The position numbers and the translations under genes were made by a program. A stretch of DNA of 64,000 bases from Hansfordia pulvinata (lineage: Eukaryota; Ascomycota; Sordariomycetes; Xylariales). The stretch lies in contig BJKQ01000014.1 of the NCBI GenBank assembly GCA_006538405.1, forward strand, positions 682,001 to 746,000, in the 5' to 3' direction. Of the stretch, positions 12,447 to 24,391 are shown piece after piece (within the stretch, counting starts at the first letter, position 1; every line of letters begins with the position of its first letter). The notes below the pieces were generated by a model that worked only from the letters and a program-made list of their open reading frames with translations, was not told where the DNA came from and searched no databases.

Positions 12447-14989
12447 ATGCCGCGCAACAGACCCCCAACCACCGGCTACGAGCGCCTCGCCCAGGCCGAC
12501 CAGCTGAGCGACGACTCGGACGACGATGGCTTGGCCCAGGGCCACGGCTCCCTCCAGCCCCAGTCGGCCCCCCGCTTCGGCGGCGTCACCCAGCCCCGGC
12601 CTCACTCGGGCATGACCTCTCCCGGCGCCCTCTCCAAGCAGCAGCAGCAGCAGCTCCACCTCCAAAAGAGCCGCCCCAGACGCATGCGCGCGAATTCGGG
12701 CGTCGACCTCAAGGCCATCAACGCCCGCCTCGAGCGCTGGGCCGAGGAGATCGCCTCCAAGTTCAAGCGCGGCAAGGGCAAAGGCTCCGCCGGCGAGGAG
12801 GAGCGCCTCGAGATTGTCTACACCGTCTTCCAGGCCCCCGACGGCGTCCGGCCCGCCACCCCGGAGACCATGGCCGCCATGCCCGAGCCTGCCATGTCCA
12901 AGTCCGAGTTCGACGCCATTGTCGACTCGGTCCGCGTCGCCATCGACCAGGGCATGCACCCTAGCATGATCACCCAGGGGAGCTCGGGCAGCTACTTTGC
13001 GCGCAACACCGACGGTAAGATCGTCGGTGTCTTCAAGCCCAAGGACGAGGAGCCCTATGCCGCCGGCAACCCAAAGTGGAATAAATGGATTCATCGCAAC
13101 CTCTTCCCCTGCTGTTTCGGCAGAGCTTGGTACGCCTTCCAGCGCCACCACACCCCATCGCCCTTTCTGCTCGCGCTAACCTGAAGCCCCTCCCCCTTAC
13201 AGTTTGATCCCCAATCTCTCATACGTCAGTGAAGCTGCCGCCTACACCTTGGATACTCAGCTCCGTACTCACATGGTCCCGCGCACCGAGGTCGTCAACC
13301 TCTCCTCCAAATCGTTCCACTACCCATTCTTCGACCGCCGCGCCTTCTATCGCAAGAAGAAGCCCCTTCCTTTCAAGCCCGGCAGTTTCCAAGTCTTCCT
13401 CAAGGGCTTTAAAGACGCCAACGTCTTCTTGAGAGAGAACCCCTGGCCTGACCAGTACTGGTCGGGTCTTAGATCTTCGGATACACACCGCAACCGCCGG
13501 AAGCGCTGGGCCGACAACTGCAGACCATCCAGCAGGACTGCGCGCGACACCATGGAGAGCGATGACGAGGAAACCCAACGCGAAGAGCAGCCTCTCGGCC
13601 CCGACAATTTCAAGTGGACCGATTCTCTCAAACAAGCCTTCCGGGAAGAGCTCGAGAAGCTCGTCATCCTTGACTACATCATGCGCAACACGGATAGAGG
13701 GCTGGATAACTGGATGGTCAAGGTTGACTGGGAGACCAACAAGGTTTCCATTCGGTCTGACCGGCCTCATATGAACCTCGACGTGCGTGAAGACGATGAC
13801 GAGCCCGACCAGCCTGCCCGCCCAGTCGACCTGACCAGGAGTTCTTCCAGCCCCGGCCCGCACCCCTACAGAGCTCAGAAGCCCATGAAGGCGTCCAAGT
13901 CGTCCAAGGTGCCCGATCCCCAAATCTCCATAGGGGCAATCGACAATTCCCTGTCGTGGCCGTGGAAGCATCCCGACGCTTGGCGAAGGTTCGTGACGGC
14001 CCCAAAAGCAGCCTGCGGCCCTGACATCATGCTGACCCTTGCACAGTTTCCCCTTTGGATGGTTGTTCCTGCCAGTCGATCTGATAGGCCGGCCTTTCTC
14101 CCAGCGCACGCGGGACCACTTCCTGCCGCTGCTCACGTCCAGTCACTGGTGGAGTGAAACGCAGCACGAGCTGCGCCAGGTTTTCCAGATGGACCCCGAC
14201 TTCCAGGAGAAGATGTTTTCCCGACAAATGGCTGTCATGAAAGGGCAAGCATGGAATGTGGTCGAGACACTCAAGATGGCCGATCATGGCCCGCTGGAGC
14301 TGACGCGACGCGCCAAGGTGTGCGTGTGGGATGATCTCATTGACGTCCCCACGGCCGTGCCCATGCAAGTGACCTCGACCGACCGGCGCCGCGCTGCCGA
14401 GAGCGGTGCCCGGCACTCTATGCAAGAGGAGATGGACATTGGTGCAGCGAATTCTACGTCCGCGCCCGCTGCCGCTAAGCAGCAGGTGGATGACCTGCTG
14501 GGAAGCTACCCGTCCCCTCTGCCGAATCCCGGGCGCTTCGAGCTGGCCAGCCCCTCGACGGAGGCACCAGACAGCCCTGATCTGCAGGCACAGAATGCCG
14601 CATCACAAAAGCCGGCTCCGGTTGGCAGGGACTCACTTGACGCCACCGCCGAAAGAAAGGGCAGGCCGCACCCGGCGCAGCCACGGTCGAGCTACCAAGG
14701 GCCTTCAAGAACGCAGACGAAGCTGAGTTCTTCTCGCGGGCCCCGCCGCTTCTCCTTCGCTTCGGGTCGCCGGCATGGCACCAACTCCATAGCCGGGCAA
14801 CTTCACGGCACTGATGCCGAGGACCCCTACGGCGGGTACCACGGCTACGATTACGACATTGATGATGAAGATATGGATGGCGACCTAGGATATGCCGCCG
14901 CCGAGGGCATGGAGGGCAATCGGCGCAAGGTCATTGTCGAGCGCCTCGAGACGGTGAAGAGCCGGAATCCCGTCTTCACATGGTGCTAA
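12447..14989 (+). CDS. LSB6: Type II phosphatidylinositol 4-kinase
   Basis: Phosphorylates phosphatidylinositol to PI4P on endosomal, vacuolar and plasma membranes. Three exons: 12447-13129, 13203-13988 and 14047-14989. Their sum is 2412 nt (803 residues), so the frame closes exactly. Both introns are GT-AG; the first has a CTAAC branch-like motif. The N-terminal 130 residues are disordered. The nucleotide-binding region with the lysine of GVFKPK is near residues 176-205. A cysteine patch PCCFGRAC (about 222-229) spans the first splice site and matches the palmitoylated segment of the family. The catalytic loop DYIMRNTDRGLDNW is near 384-398 and the metal-binding AIDN near 471, followed by AWRSFPFGWLFLPV. 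The C-terminal 160 residues are low-complexity and acidic. The start at 12447 (CACCATGCC) is the first ATG of the long frame. It stands alone, with no operon-like partner. Confidence 0.95.
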
Positions 14990-16182
14990 GCTGGGCAGCG
15001 GCGAGTTTTTCAACCGCAAGAGAGCATTAGCTCCGGAGGTACAACACCGAGAGACCCGTTTGCGGTGGCATCTTCCTTTCCTTTTGGATTCTGGGGGAAA
15101 GCGCAATCCACTATAGACCAGCACAGCAGCCCTGGGGCCCCAGTAGCGGATGACGACCGGCGACAGAGGGATGATCCGCGTCTCCGCGTCTGGCGGGCGA
15201 GTAGTGGCAATCATCGCGCTTGCAAAGAAAAAGAGAAGAGACAAAACCGCCGTGCTGAGTGTCTATGGTCTGGCACATTCAAGTAGCGGGGGGTAGGAGA
15301 CGACCCAGCATGAAAAAGCAGGAAGTGCACGTGTCACGAGATACGGACAGGCGGTCATCCAAACTGACGGGATTGAGGCGAATGGTCGCATGGGGCGCCG
15401 ACTCCTGGGGTTCGGTGGCTTCACAATGTGTACAACAGTAAGCACGCGGCACCGCGGCAGGCTTGAGACAGCGAGTCCGTAGTAGATGGCCGCCCAGGTG
15501 AGGTGCTCTCTGGCATAATAGCACGCGTCGAGCCAGTTGGGAATGTTCGACCCGAGACGTGCGTTACAACTCGGCCTCAGAGGCGCTTCCATTTTTCGCC
15601 TGTACTCGTAACATAGATAACCGATATAGATTTAACGAACACATATTACCTTACACACATCACAGCAACGCTCCAGAAACGAGCACCTCGCAGTGTGGCA
15701 ACCGCCCGGCTCCGACTGCCCTTCCTCGCCTGGAACCCACACCGACGTTCTTATCGGCCAACCGGTCCAGCTTCAGCAAGACTGCGTTCCTTGACGTGGT
15801 CAGGAAGGGGGGAAGTGAACGGGTCTCGAACCATTTCATTCGGTGCGGCTCGAACGGAAGAGGATACGGCGAGCGCGGGTATGCGTGCTGGGTGGCGTCC
15901 ACGAACGGGGGGGGAGGGGGGAGGGGGCCGCTACAGAGGCAAGGAACGGGACGTTGGGATATGAGACGACCTTTTTTTTTGGTTCTGAGAACGCCCACCG
16001 ATAGGGGAAAGGGAAAGCTGGATAGAATACCACGGAGGAGGGACCCGGTGGGCTGGTTCACGCTAATGCATGATTTAGGGGAGCGACGTGGGAGGTGGCA
16101 GTTGTGTACTCGTACGCGCCTGGTGTCACGACTGTTCTCTCAGAATGGATGTGAAGAATATCAAAGAGCTAGCGCCCCGAGC

Positions 16183-16253
<71 letters not shown>

Positions 16254-19200
16254 GGCGGTTCTGATGTGCGGATGTTGCGCAGCGCAAGGGAATCTGCGAG
16301 TACACGGTAGATTCCGCGCAGAAGGGGAGAGGGGGGAGAGGCACATGTGCGCTGATGGACACCGGAACGACGTGGAAGAGGGTGGCTGGTCCGACTACGA
16401 GTAATAAGAGCCGGCCCTCGCCAAGCGTTGCCCACTCACCAATCGACCAGTCCTTGCAGACTTGTCGTCGCTCCTGGACCCGACGCGCTGGGCAAGGGGA
16501 CGGGAGCGGGAGATGCGCGCCGAAGGAGATGGGGGGGAGGGAGCCGAGTAGCGGAGATGAGGAGAGATTGCGAGGATTCCACATCTCCCGTGCCGCCCTA
16601 CCCTAGCCTGGGACCTGGACCTGAACCTAGACCTAGACCTAGGACGTAGCCTGCTCTCTGCCGGGCACTGGAAACTCAGCCATGATGAGGCTTCTTCTTT
16701 GCCGCGCGCGCAAAAAGAGGGTGGCATCGGAGGCTTTGGGCGTTACTTTGCAGGAGCGTATGGGTATGGCATCTCCCTCGTGCATCGATATCACCCGGGC
16801 AAGGCGCTCGCATACCTTCCCATGCATGGAGAGGAGGGAAGAAGACGAAGAAGAGGCTTACTCCGCAAGCCATTCCCTCCTCGGCGACCTCGGGCCCAGG
16901 CGGGGTCGGCGCGAAAGGGAGATGACAATGGAGTCTTTCTTTTCTGGCGTCCCATTTTGGGGGTCTTCGCGCGACGCGCAGACCTGGACTGAGCTTGCGG
17001 GTATCCGTACACGTCCACCACCGGGCGGCACCCTCCGCAAGGGCAACGCGTGCCCCTTCGCGCGCCCACGGTGACGGTGTGTGCCCCGTTTCCGACTCTC
17101 CAGCCAAGGAGCACCGCGACCAAGCCTACTGCGCCCGTCTTTTGCGTAAGCTTGTGTTCCCAGAACCAATCCCGAGGAGAGCACGGTCGATCCTGGGTAG
17201 CTCGTCATTGAATCATGCACGGAAGCCTTCGTGATGGGAGCAGATCCGAAGGAGGCACAGGAGCGATGTGACAGGAAGGACGCGCCACGTGGGAGGAAAG
17301 GGTCGTCTCCTAGGAAATCCGACAGTCTGGTAAGCCCTTCGGGCACTATCTCTATTTTCCTAGGCGAAAATTGCGTCAATCTGCCATGGAGGGGCCCCAA
17401 TGGCCCCCGTCTTGTCCTGCCGTCTGTGGGTCGCCTGGAACGGGATTTGGACTGGGATCAACCTGGACCTGGATGATTTAGTCCATGAGCTAACACGTAC
17501 AGGCCAAAGATGGAGGAGAATACCCGCTTCCGGGGGCCACTTGTGGGGGAGAAATACTAGCAGTGTCACGCTCCCACCAGTTGTTGTTTCAACAAACCAG
17601 CAGAGGGATATGTTCATCAGAGATTTGGGACCCGACCCCCCATCGGTATCCGCAGCTGAGCCTGTTCCGGACCGCTGTCGCCTTGGCCGGGCTCTCGCAG
17701 CTGGGCAAGCACTTCCGCTGTGGAGTCTGGAACTACACCGTCTTCTGCCAGTCAGACAACAGCCTCGTTTACTTGGGCAACTCCGTGATTCGGGGGTCGT
17801 GTGCATGACGGCGTGTGGGCGCCAACGACACGCCAGTGCGGGTGGACGGTCTGCAATCCATTCAGCGTCAAGGCCACTGGAGTAGTGGCTGCCTTTGTCT
17901 GGGAACTTGAGTCTTGCGTTATGTGAAGTAAGAGTGTCAGGGGCCACATTCGCTCCAGCTTCCCATCTGACAAGCCATTTGTCACGGGCGGCAGCAGAGC
18001 CTAAAAGAGACCGCAGCTCGTAGCGCAGAAGTGCCCTCAGAGTACAGGGCGGCGCCAGTAGGAAACCCATTTTTTCTGCGATCGGCTGCCGGGGCGCCGT
18101 CTTCCCGCAAGGCCGTGTCACTTCACCAAATACCCCGTAGCGTCGTGTCGGGTCAGTCCCCCCGTGCTGTTGGGAGGCGCTCAAACGGTGGCAGGGGTGC
18201 AGGCACTGGGCACGGCAAGCCCAACAGCTCGACTCTGTAGCAGGTCGTAGCACGCATCCTCCTTCGTCCCTTATTGCACGTCCGGCACGCGCCCATGTCC
18301 GGCCCCTAGGTGGCCGCATGGAAGAAGAGGGGTATATATGGAGAGGGGGCGGTTCTCAAGCCCTTCCATGCCCGAGAGTTTCGACGACTGGACGGTAGTA
18401 GCGGTGAGTTGTGTGGGTTTGGCCGGCGCGGTGGGATACCCCATTACCTCTTCAAACTCGTAAACTCCCCAGAGAACGCGATCTTCACTCTCGGCAAACT
18501 TGCTCGTCCGCCTGGATTCCCACTTGCTCATGATTCGTTGCCCGTCTGAAATAGTAGCTCCTCACTGTCGCGCATTAGCCAATTTAATCAGGCCACTCGC
18601 CCTAAGCCCCCTTGCTGGGTTGCTGGGTTAGGAACAACGATATGAATCAGCTCATGCTTCGGCTGTCTTGTGCATATTCATGCGTAGTATAGATACGACC
18701 CTGCTGACATTACATGCTGACGGGAACCGAGGGGGTGGCACGCGTGGTTATCGTTCGATGGTCGGGGTCTAAGTGTTGAGGGGCTTCCGACTGTGCGAAT
18801 CAGAGATGGCAAGCCGCTGACGTCTCAGGCGCCACTGTCGAGGGCTCACGCAATGCTGCTGAGCCTGAGCAATCTGAGGCACTGTGGAAGGATTCTGGAA
18901 ATGGGATAGGGTCCCGCAAATAACAGGGCCAGTTCCACGTCGCTGGGAAGGATCGGGATGACGACCGGTTAGACTCATAGGTGATGGTGATCCGTGCCCT
19001 GGATGAGGGTTGGTGCCGAGCGCCGCGGGCTTGTGGCGCAATCCCAGCCGTCGATATCCATTCGCGCCTTCTCAAAGCAACCACATGCAGCTCGACGTGT
19101 TCCTCTAGGTTTTGGTGAGGTTGAAGGCCGACTGACAAGGACCTTGCACCGTCACGGTCAGCATGGCCCGGCCTCACGCCTGCCAATGACATCCTCTTGT

Positions 19201-20154
19201 ATTGGAGACGACAGGTCGAATCAACCTGGACCTGAACTTAGCAGACGCACGACCTGCCTAAGCGGCTCGCACATCAGCGACATGGGATGGAAATATTTGT
19301 CGGTAAGTCCGTGGCTTCGAATTAAATCCTCTGGGCCCAATGGAACCCGACCAGAAGGGTCGGCCGCACTAATGCTGCATGATGTACGAAACTTTGCAGG
19401 CAACAGGGGGTGAGGCCTGGTCGTAGGACCGGGAGTCGAGGGTAGTCGGGTCTCATCCAAACCTCCGTAAGTGTGGCATGTCTGTCTTTCAGGGCCGTGG
19501 TAATCGATGTTGGCGACGCTCGGGAGAGACAGGCCAAAGGGACTGGTTCGCAGGGCTTCAGGGATCGTGTCCAAGCCACAGGGGTTGGGAGCATGGTGGA
19601 AATCGCCAGAGACCGAAGACCGACCCCCGAAGGCGGCCCGGGCCCATTGCCAGCCTGGCGAGGTGGAGAGTTGCAGCAGAGTGTCCAGGATCGGCAGTAG
19701 TGACATTTCGACTCACGCCTACGCCACGGGAGTGTAACCAATGTGGTCTCTTGGATGGGCGTAGCTCCACATGGGCCTGTGGCATTTCTTGACGAGCGTC
19801 GAGTACACACCTCCGGTGCCACACGATTGTGAAGGGAGGGGTATTCGGTAGGCCAAATTGCCCCGTCTTCCTTGGGTAGAAGCATGCGCTCCGATACCAA
19901 CCAGGTGTGGGAGGCCTTGACTAGAGACAAGGGGTCAAGATTTGCCGGGTCGTCGAGTCCTTCCGTCGCGCACGCACACATGTCTTCTGCAGTTCCTCAC
20001 CGGACCCGAACACGAAGGATAAGGTCTCGCGTCTGAGAACCTGGCATTTGACTGAACGCCGCGTTTCGTGCGGGATCAGAGACAGCTCACAGCATGGACG
20101 AGTCGGTAGCAACCCACCCGCCCTGACTTGTGTCGCAACTGACCCAGCTCGCAG
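14990..20154. other. 5.2 kb gene-poor spacer
   Basis: No gene can be supported. It includes a long (GA)n tract at 16186-16251 and many overlapping short ORFs in all frames. The frame at 17563-17808 (+) and the minus frames at 17360-18319 and 19322-19981 have some length but no motif, signal peptide or splice structure that I recognise. The last few hundred bases may hold the start of the methyltransferase at 20155. Confidence 0.5.
16186..16251. repeat. (GA)n dinucleotide array, about 33 units
   Basis: A perfect GA run. It keeps frames open on both strands (RERERE or SLSLSL), which explains several spurious ORFs across it. Confidence 0.95.
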
Positions 20155-21806
20155 CCAAAGCTCTGAAGAGCTCGGCCTCGGAGATGAGCTTCATTATGAA
20201 ACGCTCGACTACCAGAATAGAGGATTTCATCGTCTTGCCCTCGAGAACAGCACCTATTTCGCGCCTGTTGACGAGGTAAGCCGAGATCCGCCCACACTAG
20301 CGAAAAGGGGCGCCGAATAACAAAAACGTACCAGAATGAACGAGAACGTCTGCAAGACCAGCACGCCGTGCTCTATTACCTGTTGAACCAGCAGCTCATC
20401 ATACCGATGGTGACCCCACTGCAGAAGATCTTGGATTGTGGCTTTGGCGAAGGATCGTGGGCATGGGGGGTGGCCGAACAGCACCCCAGTTGTGAGGCAA
20501 GTTGTCCTTTTTCCCAGCCAACGCGCATGCTTTGCGCGTGAAAACCCGAACAGTCACCACAAATTTATCATCGCCATCGTTCTCCGGCAGTGGCGTCAGA
20601 ATACAGCTTGCGTCGACCCTGTCCCTGGGTGCACCGGAAACGACTCTGTCCGATCTGTCTGATCCGACCACCCACATCCCCGACGACCAGGAATTCGGCT
20701 GTGGATAAAAGGAATGGAGTGAACGTGATTCAAGTTGACTGACCTAATGGGGAATATAGGTGACGGCGGTGGACGTGAGTCCAGTGATGATCTCGTCAAT
20801 AGCCGCAACAGCGCCCCGAATCTGAGTTATGAGGTTTTCGACTTGAACGACCGGTACGACACCAGCATCAGCCGAAACCCCCCAAAACCCCCGTCTAACG
20901 CCGTATGACAGCTTCACCACGTTCGAATCAAACCATTTTGACCTAGTCAACAGCAGACTGGTTGCCGGCGGAATCAACACTGAGCGGTGGAGCTCGTATC
21001 TGCGCGATATACTTCGTGTCCTGAGACCAGGCGGGTGGTGCCAAATGATCGAAGTGTACTTCAATGCACAATCGGACAATGGAACTTTAACAGAGGGTTA
21101 GCAACGCCCCATATCGACTTGATATTTACCCCCGTGACTGACGGATCCGTGATCGTTCAGGTCATGCACTCAGAGAGTGGTCCAACTGGTATCTCGAGGC
21201 TATGGCCCAAACCAAAAACCCGAGGATTCCATTTCAGATGAAAGGCCTTATGGATGCTGCCGGCTTTCGAGATGTGGTGTGCGACAAGCTGCAGCTTCCG
21301 ATGTGCGGTTGGAGCAACGGCTCCCGTGAGGACGGAATTCCCCAGCGTTCGGACAGACAGATTTTCTAACGAGCGATTCCAGATCCCAACATGTTCGAGA
21401 TCGGCACCGAAAACTATAGGAATGTGAGCCAGCTGCTTGAGTCTCTGGCCATTTACCCGGCAATGGAGATACTTGGGTTCGTGGCGAACCCCCCCCCCCC
21501 CCCCCCTCGACGGTGCAAACTGGAAATGAGACAACTGACGTGGCATGATGGAACAGAAAATCGGCAACGGAATTTCAGCTTCTGGTTGCGCAAGCCAGAC
21601 AAGAGGCGGCAGACCCGGCTTTGAGAGTGAGTTGCTTTGCAGTTTGAGGATAACGAGATACTGACGCCCCTGGAACGCTCCAGCCGTATTTCGCAGTGTA
21701 AGTTGGATTGCACCCCCCCGCCAATGGCCTGAGCTATTGGGCCGGACTCAAGAACTGACTCAAGGGACGCAGATACGTCCTAAGAGGGCGGAAACCAAGA
21801 CGATAG
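20155..21806 (+). CDS. LaeA-like class I SAM-dependent methyltransferase, nine exons
   Basis: Fungal methyltransferase of the LaeA-like, secondary-metabolism-associated type; substrate unknown. I trace exons ending at 20275, then 20335-20496, 20760-20853, 20912-21096, 21161-21325, 21383-21476, 21557-21626, 21684-21697 (14 nt) and 21773-21806. Phases agree at every junction from 20275 on. Read in order: YETLDYQNRGFHRLALENS, then motif I ILDCGFGEGSWAWGVAEQHP, the VTAVDVSP strand, FDLVNSRLVAGGINTERWSSY, VLRPGGWCQMIEVYFNAQSDNG, LPMCGWSN and a terminal YFAVYVLRGRKPRR. The intron after 20496 has a GC donor (GAG/GCAAGT) and TATAG acceptor and is long (263 nt). Exon 3 needs one more base; extending the C4 run at 20814-20817 joins TAP to PNLSYEVFDLND. 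The start codon was not found: the first exon has no in-frame ATG, so an upstream exon or a second indel is needed. Confidence 0.72.
21489..21506. repeat. Poly-C tract, 18 nt, inside an intron
   Basis: Lies in the intron at 21477-21556 of the methyltransferase gene, between the GTTCGT donor and the AACAG acceptor. Confidence 0.9.
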
Positions 21807-23194
21807 TGCAAATCAAAACCATACCGAAACGAGACGACACAGACCGGACGAGACGATACAGACCGGACGAGACGACACAGACCGGACGAGACGAAACAGA
21901 CCGACGAGGCGACAGGCGGAACCCGAACAGATGACGACGAGGACTTGGCGGCGAATGGCGGAAGATGATCCGGCAGAAAAGACAGGGGAGGTCCAGAGGG
22001 ACCGCCGGCGTTTCTGGCGTTTGGCAGAGAGGCACACCGCCACGGAGTCATCGGGGCTGGTGATTCTGAGCTTGGGCCGCGATCCCAACAGAGGGAGGCG
22101 AATGAGGAAGCGAGGCCGGAGATGAACGTAAGGAGACGGATGGGGGACGAACATGGATGGACATGAGAAGCAGCAAAGGAAGGAGAAGAAGAGACACCGA
22201 AGAGGATGGAAACACGAACCAGCGCGGGGTCAACGCCTCGAGGCTGTTGCGCTCAGCGCCCAACGTGGACCGGGGGGGGGGGGAGGAAGGCGCGGCTGGG
22301 ATTGAGCCTATCACGGAGCTTGCGGAGATTCGTTACCAGACTGTCGGATCCGGCTCACGACTTCATGGATGTACCTCATGTACTCGGATCTTGGACAACT
22401 GCCGGCTTGAGACGCTGCGCTGGGATTTCGCAAGTTACGTGTATGGTATACTGGATGTCCCTGGCGCTGCCCTCCCCGCCCCTGGCAGGTTCTCTCAGCC
22501 TCCCCCCCCTTGCGGCATGTTGGCGTAATTGAGTCGATGAACAACGGCAAGACTTGAAGCGCACGCTCGGCTGTGTCCGTTGACATCAGCTGATGCCCGG
22601 CTCAAGCATTCTCCTGAACAACGGGGAGCGCATGCCAGCATACACCAGTACGAAGGCAGGGTTATTGCCTTATTCTTGAAGCAGTGATATATGCACGAGT
22701 GAGAAGGCGTGGTTCAAGCACTCATGTGAGATCTCGGACTTTTTTGGCACCATCGCACCTCTCATCTACGAGTAGGCATACCAGTGGTTATAGTCAGCAC
22801 ATCGAATGTCAGGGAGGCGTGCAGGAGGCAATTACCCGTAGCCCCAGTGCACTGTTCGTCGAGTCGGTACTAAAAGCACCGGGCTAAATGGGTGGCTGCA
22901 AACCGGGTCGCTCCAGCACTGCGGTCAGGGCCCTGACTTTAGCTCCCGAGCGTTAATGTTTAGCGGCACAGCAGGCACACCCCTGCTGGGTCCCAGCCCA
23001 TGCCTGGTGAGCGTTTGGGCAGCTGGAGGTGCTAACCTCAAGCTGACAATCGGCCGTTTTCACTGGAGCATTTTACACTCACGAGACATCTTCACCACCG
23101 CCCACCCACGCCGACCAACATCGCGAGCAGAATACAACGAGCCGCCACTGCCCCCGCCCGCCCGTCTATCAGCCTCACACGCACACACGACACA
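21807..23194. other. Spacer between methyltransferase and AIM41
   Basis: Starts with a 19-nt tandem repeat (21839-21913). A poly-G run lies near 22271. No gene supported. The 100 bases before 23195 are rich in CCACCGCCC and CACAC and are probably the AIM41 leader. Confidence 0.55.
21839..21913. repeat. 19-nt minisatellite (ACAGACCGGACGAGACGAN)
   Basis: Copies at 21839-21857, 21858-21876 and 21877-21895, plus one degenerate copy. It begins 33 nt after the methyltransferase stop, so it is probably in that gene's 3' untranslated region. Confidence 0.88.
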
Positions 23195-23863
23195 ATGGCC
23201 CTCCGCCCCGCCTCCGCGACCGCCCGGGCCCTGGCGCGCACCGCCTGCCGCCGCGCCGCTCCCTCCCTCCGCCAGCAACACCACCACCCCATGACCGGCG
23301 CCGCCCTCCTGCGCGCCTACAGCAGCTCCTCCGAGTCCCCCCCCTCCTCCTCCTCCGCGCCGCCGACGACCCCGCCGATCCTCCAGCAGCTCCGCGCGGA
23401 CCTCAAGGCCGCCATGCGCGCCAAGGACTCGGCGCGCCTGGGCGCCGTCCGCGCCGTCATCGCCGCCGCCACCAACCCGGACAAGAGCTCCGCCACCGGG
23501 GGGCCCGCCCGCGACGACCGCGACATGGCCATCCACCTGCGGCGCCTGCGCCGCTCCCACGCCGACGCCGCCCAGGCCTTCCGCGACGCCGCCCGCGTCG
23601 ACCTGGCCGAGGCCGAGGACCAGCGCGTCCGCGTCCTCGACGAGTACCTCGCCGCCGCCGACGCCAGCGGCGTCAACGTGCCCCTCGCTGAGATCTCCGA
23701 CGCCATCCGCGCCGAATTCGACCGCCTGGGCGCTGCCGCCTCCGGCCCCGAGATCTTCAAGACCTTCGGCCACCGCGACGGGCCCTTCGCCGGCAGGTCC
23801 GTTGACATGAACTTTGTCAACCAGGAGTTCAGGCGGCTGCGCGCCGAGAGAGAGGGCAAGTGA
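23195..23863 (+). CDS. AIM41: Mitochondrial AIM41 / YqeY-domain protein
   Basis: Single-exon 222-residue protein of the GatB/YqeY-like AIM41 family. The yeast member is mitochondrial and its biochemical role is unclear; the fold is related to the C-terminal tRNA-binding region of GatB. Residues 1-40 are Arg/Ala-rich with no acidic residue, typical of a mitochondrial presequence, followed by a Ser/Pro linker. The domain starts at about residue 63 with LQQLRADLKAAMRAKDSARLGAVR, then a helical region with RVLDEYL, and ends with VDMNFVNQEFRR. The start ATG (CACAATGGCC) is the first of the frame. It is convergent with the MCH1-like gene, 528 nt away. Confidence 0.92.
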   Translation: MALRPASATARALARTACRRAAPSLRQQHHHPMTGAALLRAYSSSSESPPSSSSAPPTTPPILQQLRADLKAAMRAKDSARLGAVRAVIAAATNPDKSSATGGPARDDRDMAIHLRRLRRSHADAAQAFRDAARVDLAEAEDQRVRVLDEYLAAADASGVNVPLAEISDAIRAEFDRLGAAASGPEIFKTFGHRDGPFAGRSVDMNFVNQEFRRLRAEREGK

Positions 23864-24391
23864 GAGATGCGACGTGATGTGGTTGGAAAGGGAATAAACA
23901 CGTGATAGGTGTAAAGTATGCCTGAACGGCTGGGCGAAGAGAATGCAGACGTAGCCGGACCAAGACTGGTAGGCAAACGCTGCGTTTGCCTCAACGTGTA
24001 CTGCGCTGTACCGATGCTTGAAAGTCGCCGGTGTACCAAAAATTTGTATAACTTTGTTAGATATAGAACCCTCTCTTCCCTGGCGTACATGTCGCAAAAG
24101 CTAATTGTGGATTCGATTAAATGGGACATTTCTTGATCATGATACCCAAGGATTCTTATGTACAGTCAGAGCTATTGTCGATCAAGATTCATGATGACCA
24201 ACGTCTCTATGGTTCATGGCACGGCCTGAAACGCCGTTTAAGTCAACCTCGTACTCCCTTTATCCTAATGAGACATGCTGTTGAAAATGCACTCTAACTG
24301 CCGACATGTAAAAAGATGATGCTAGAGGCGGCGCACGAAACTGATGTCACCCGATACTCCTCACCACCACACAAAAGGAAACTCACTGTCC
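23864..24391. other. Convergent 3' spacer AIM41 / MCH1
   Basis: More AT-rich than its neighbours and tail-to-tail, so it probably holds the two 3' untranslated regions. I see no gene. Confidence 0.6.

Noticed and set aside
12432..14136. Minus-strand frames opposite LSB6
   Set aside because: Both mirror the exons of the kinase and cross its introns without splice logic.
16126..16584. ORFs over the (GA)n arrays here and at 46564-47283
   Set aside because: The dinucleotide run keeps all frames open; the SLSLSL or RERERE peptides are artefacts.
17360..18319. 319-codon minus-strand frame, with plus-strand frames at 17400-17885
   Set aside because: No domain, no signal peptide and no splice pattern. 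Composition resembles the surrounding spacer. Kept only as uncertain.
20601..20708. Alternative methyltransferase exon starting after ATACAG at 20606
   Set aside because: It joins in phase but gives LASTLSLGAPETT, unlike the expected V-x-x-V-D strand, whereas the 20760 acceptor gives VTAVDVSP.
23060..24097. 345-codon minus-strand frame over AIM41
   Set aside because: Poly-Gly/Ala antisense reading of the Arg/Ala-rich AIM41 frame.
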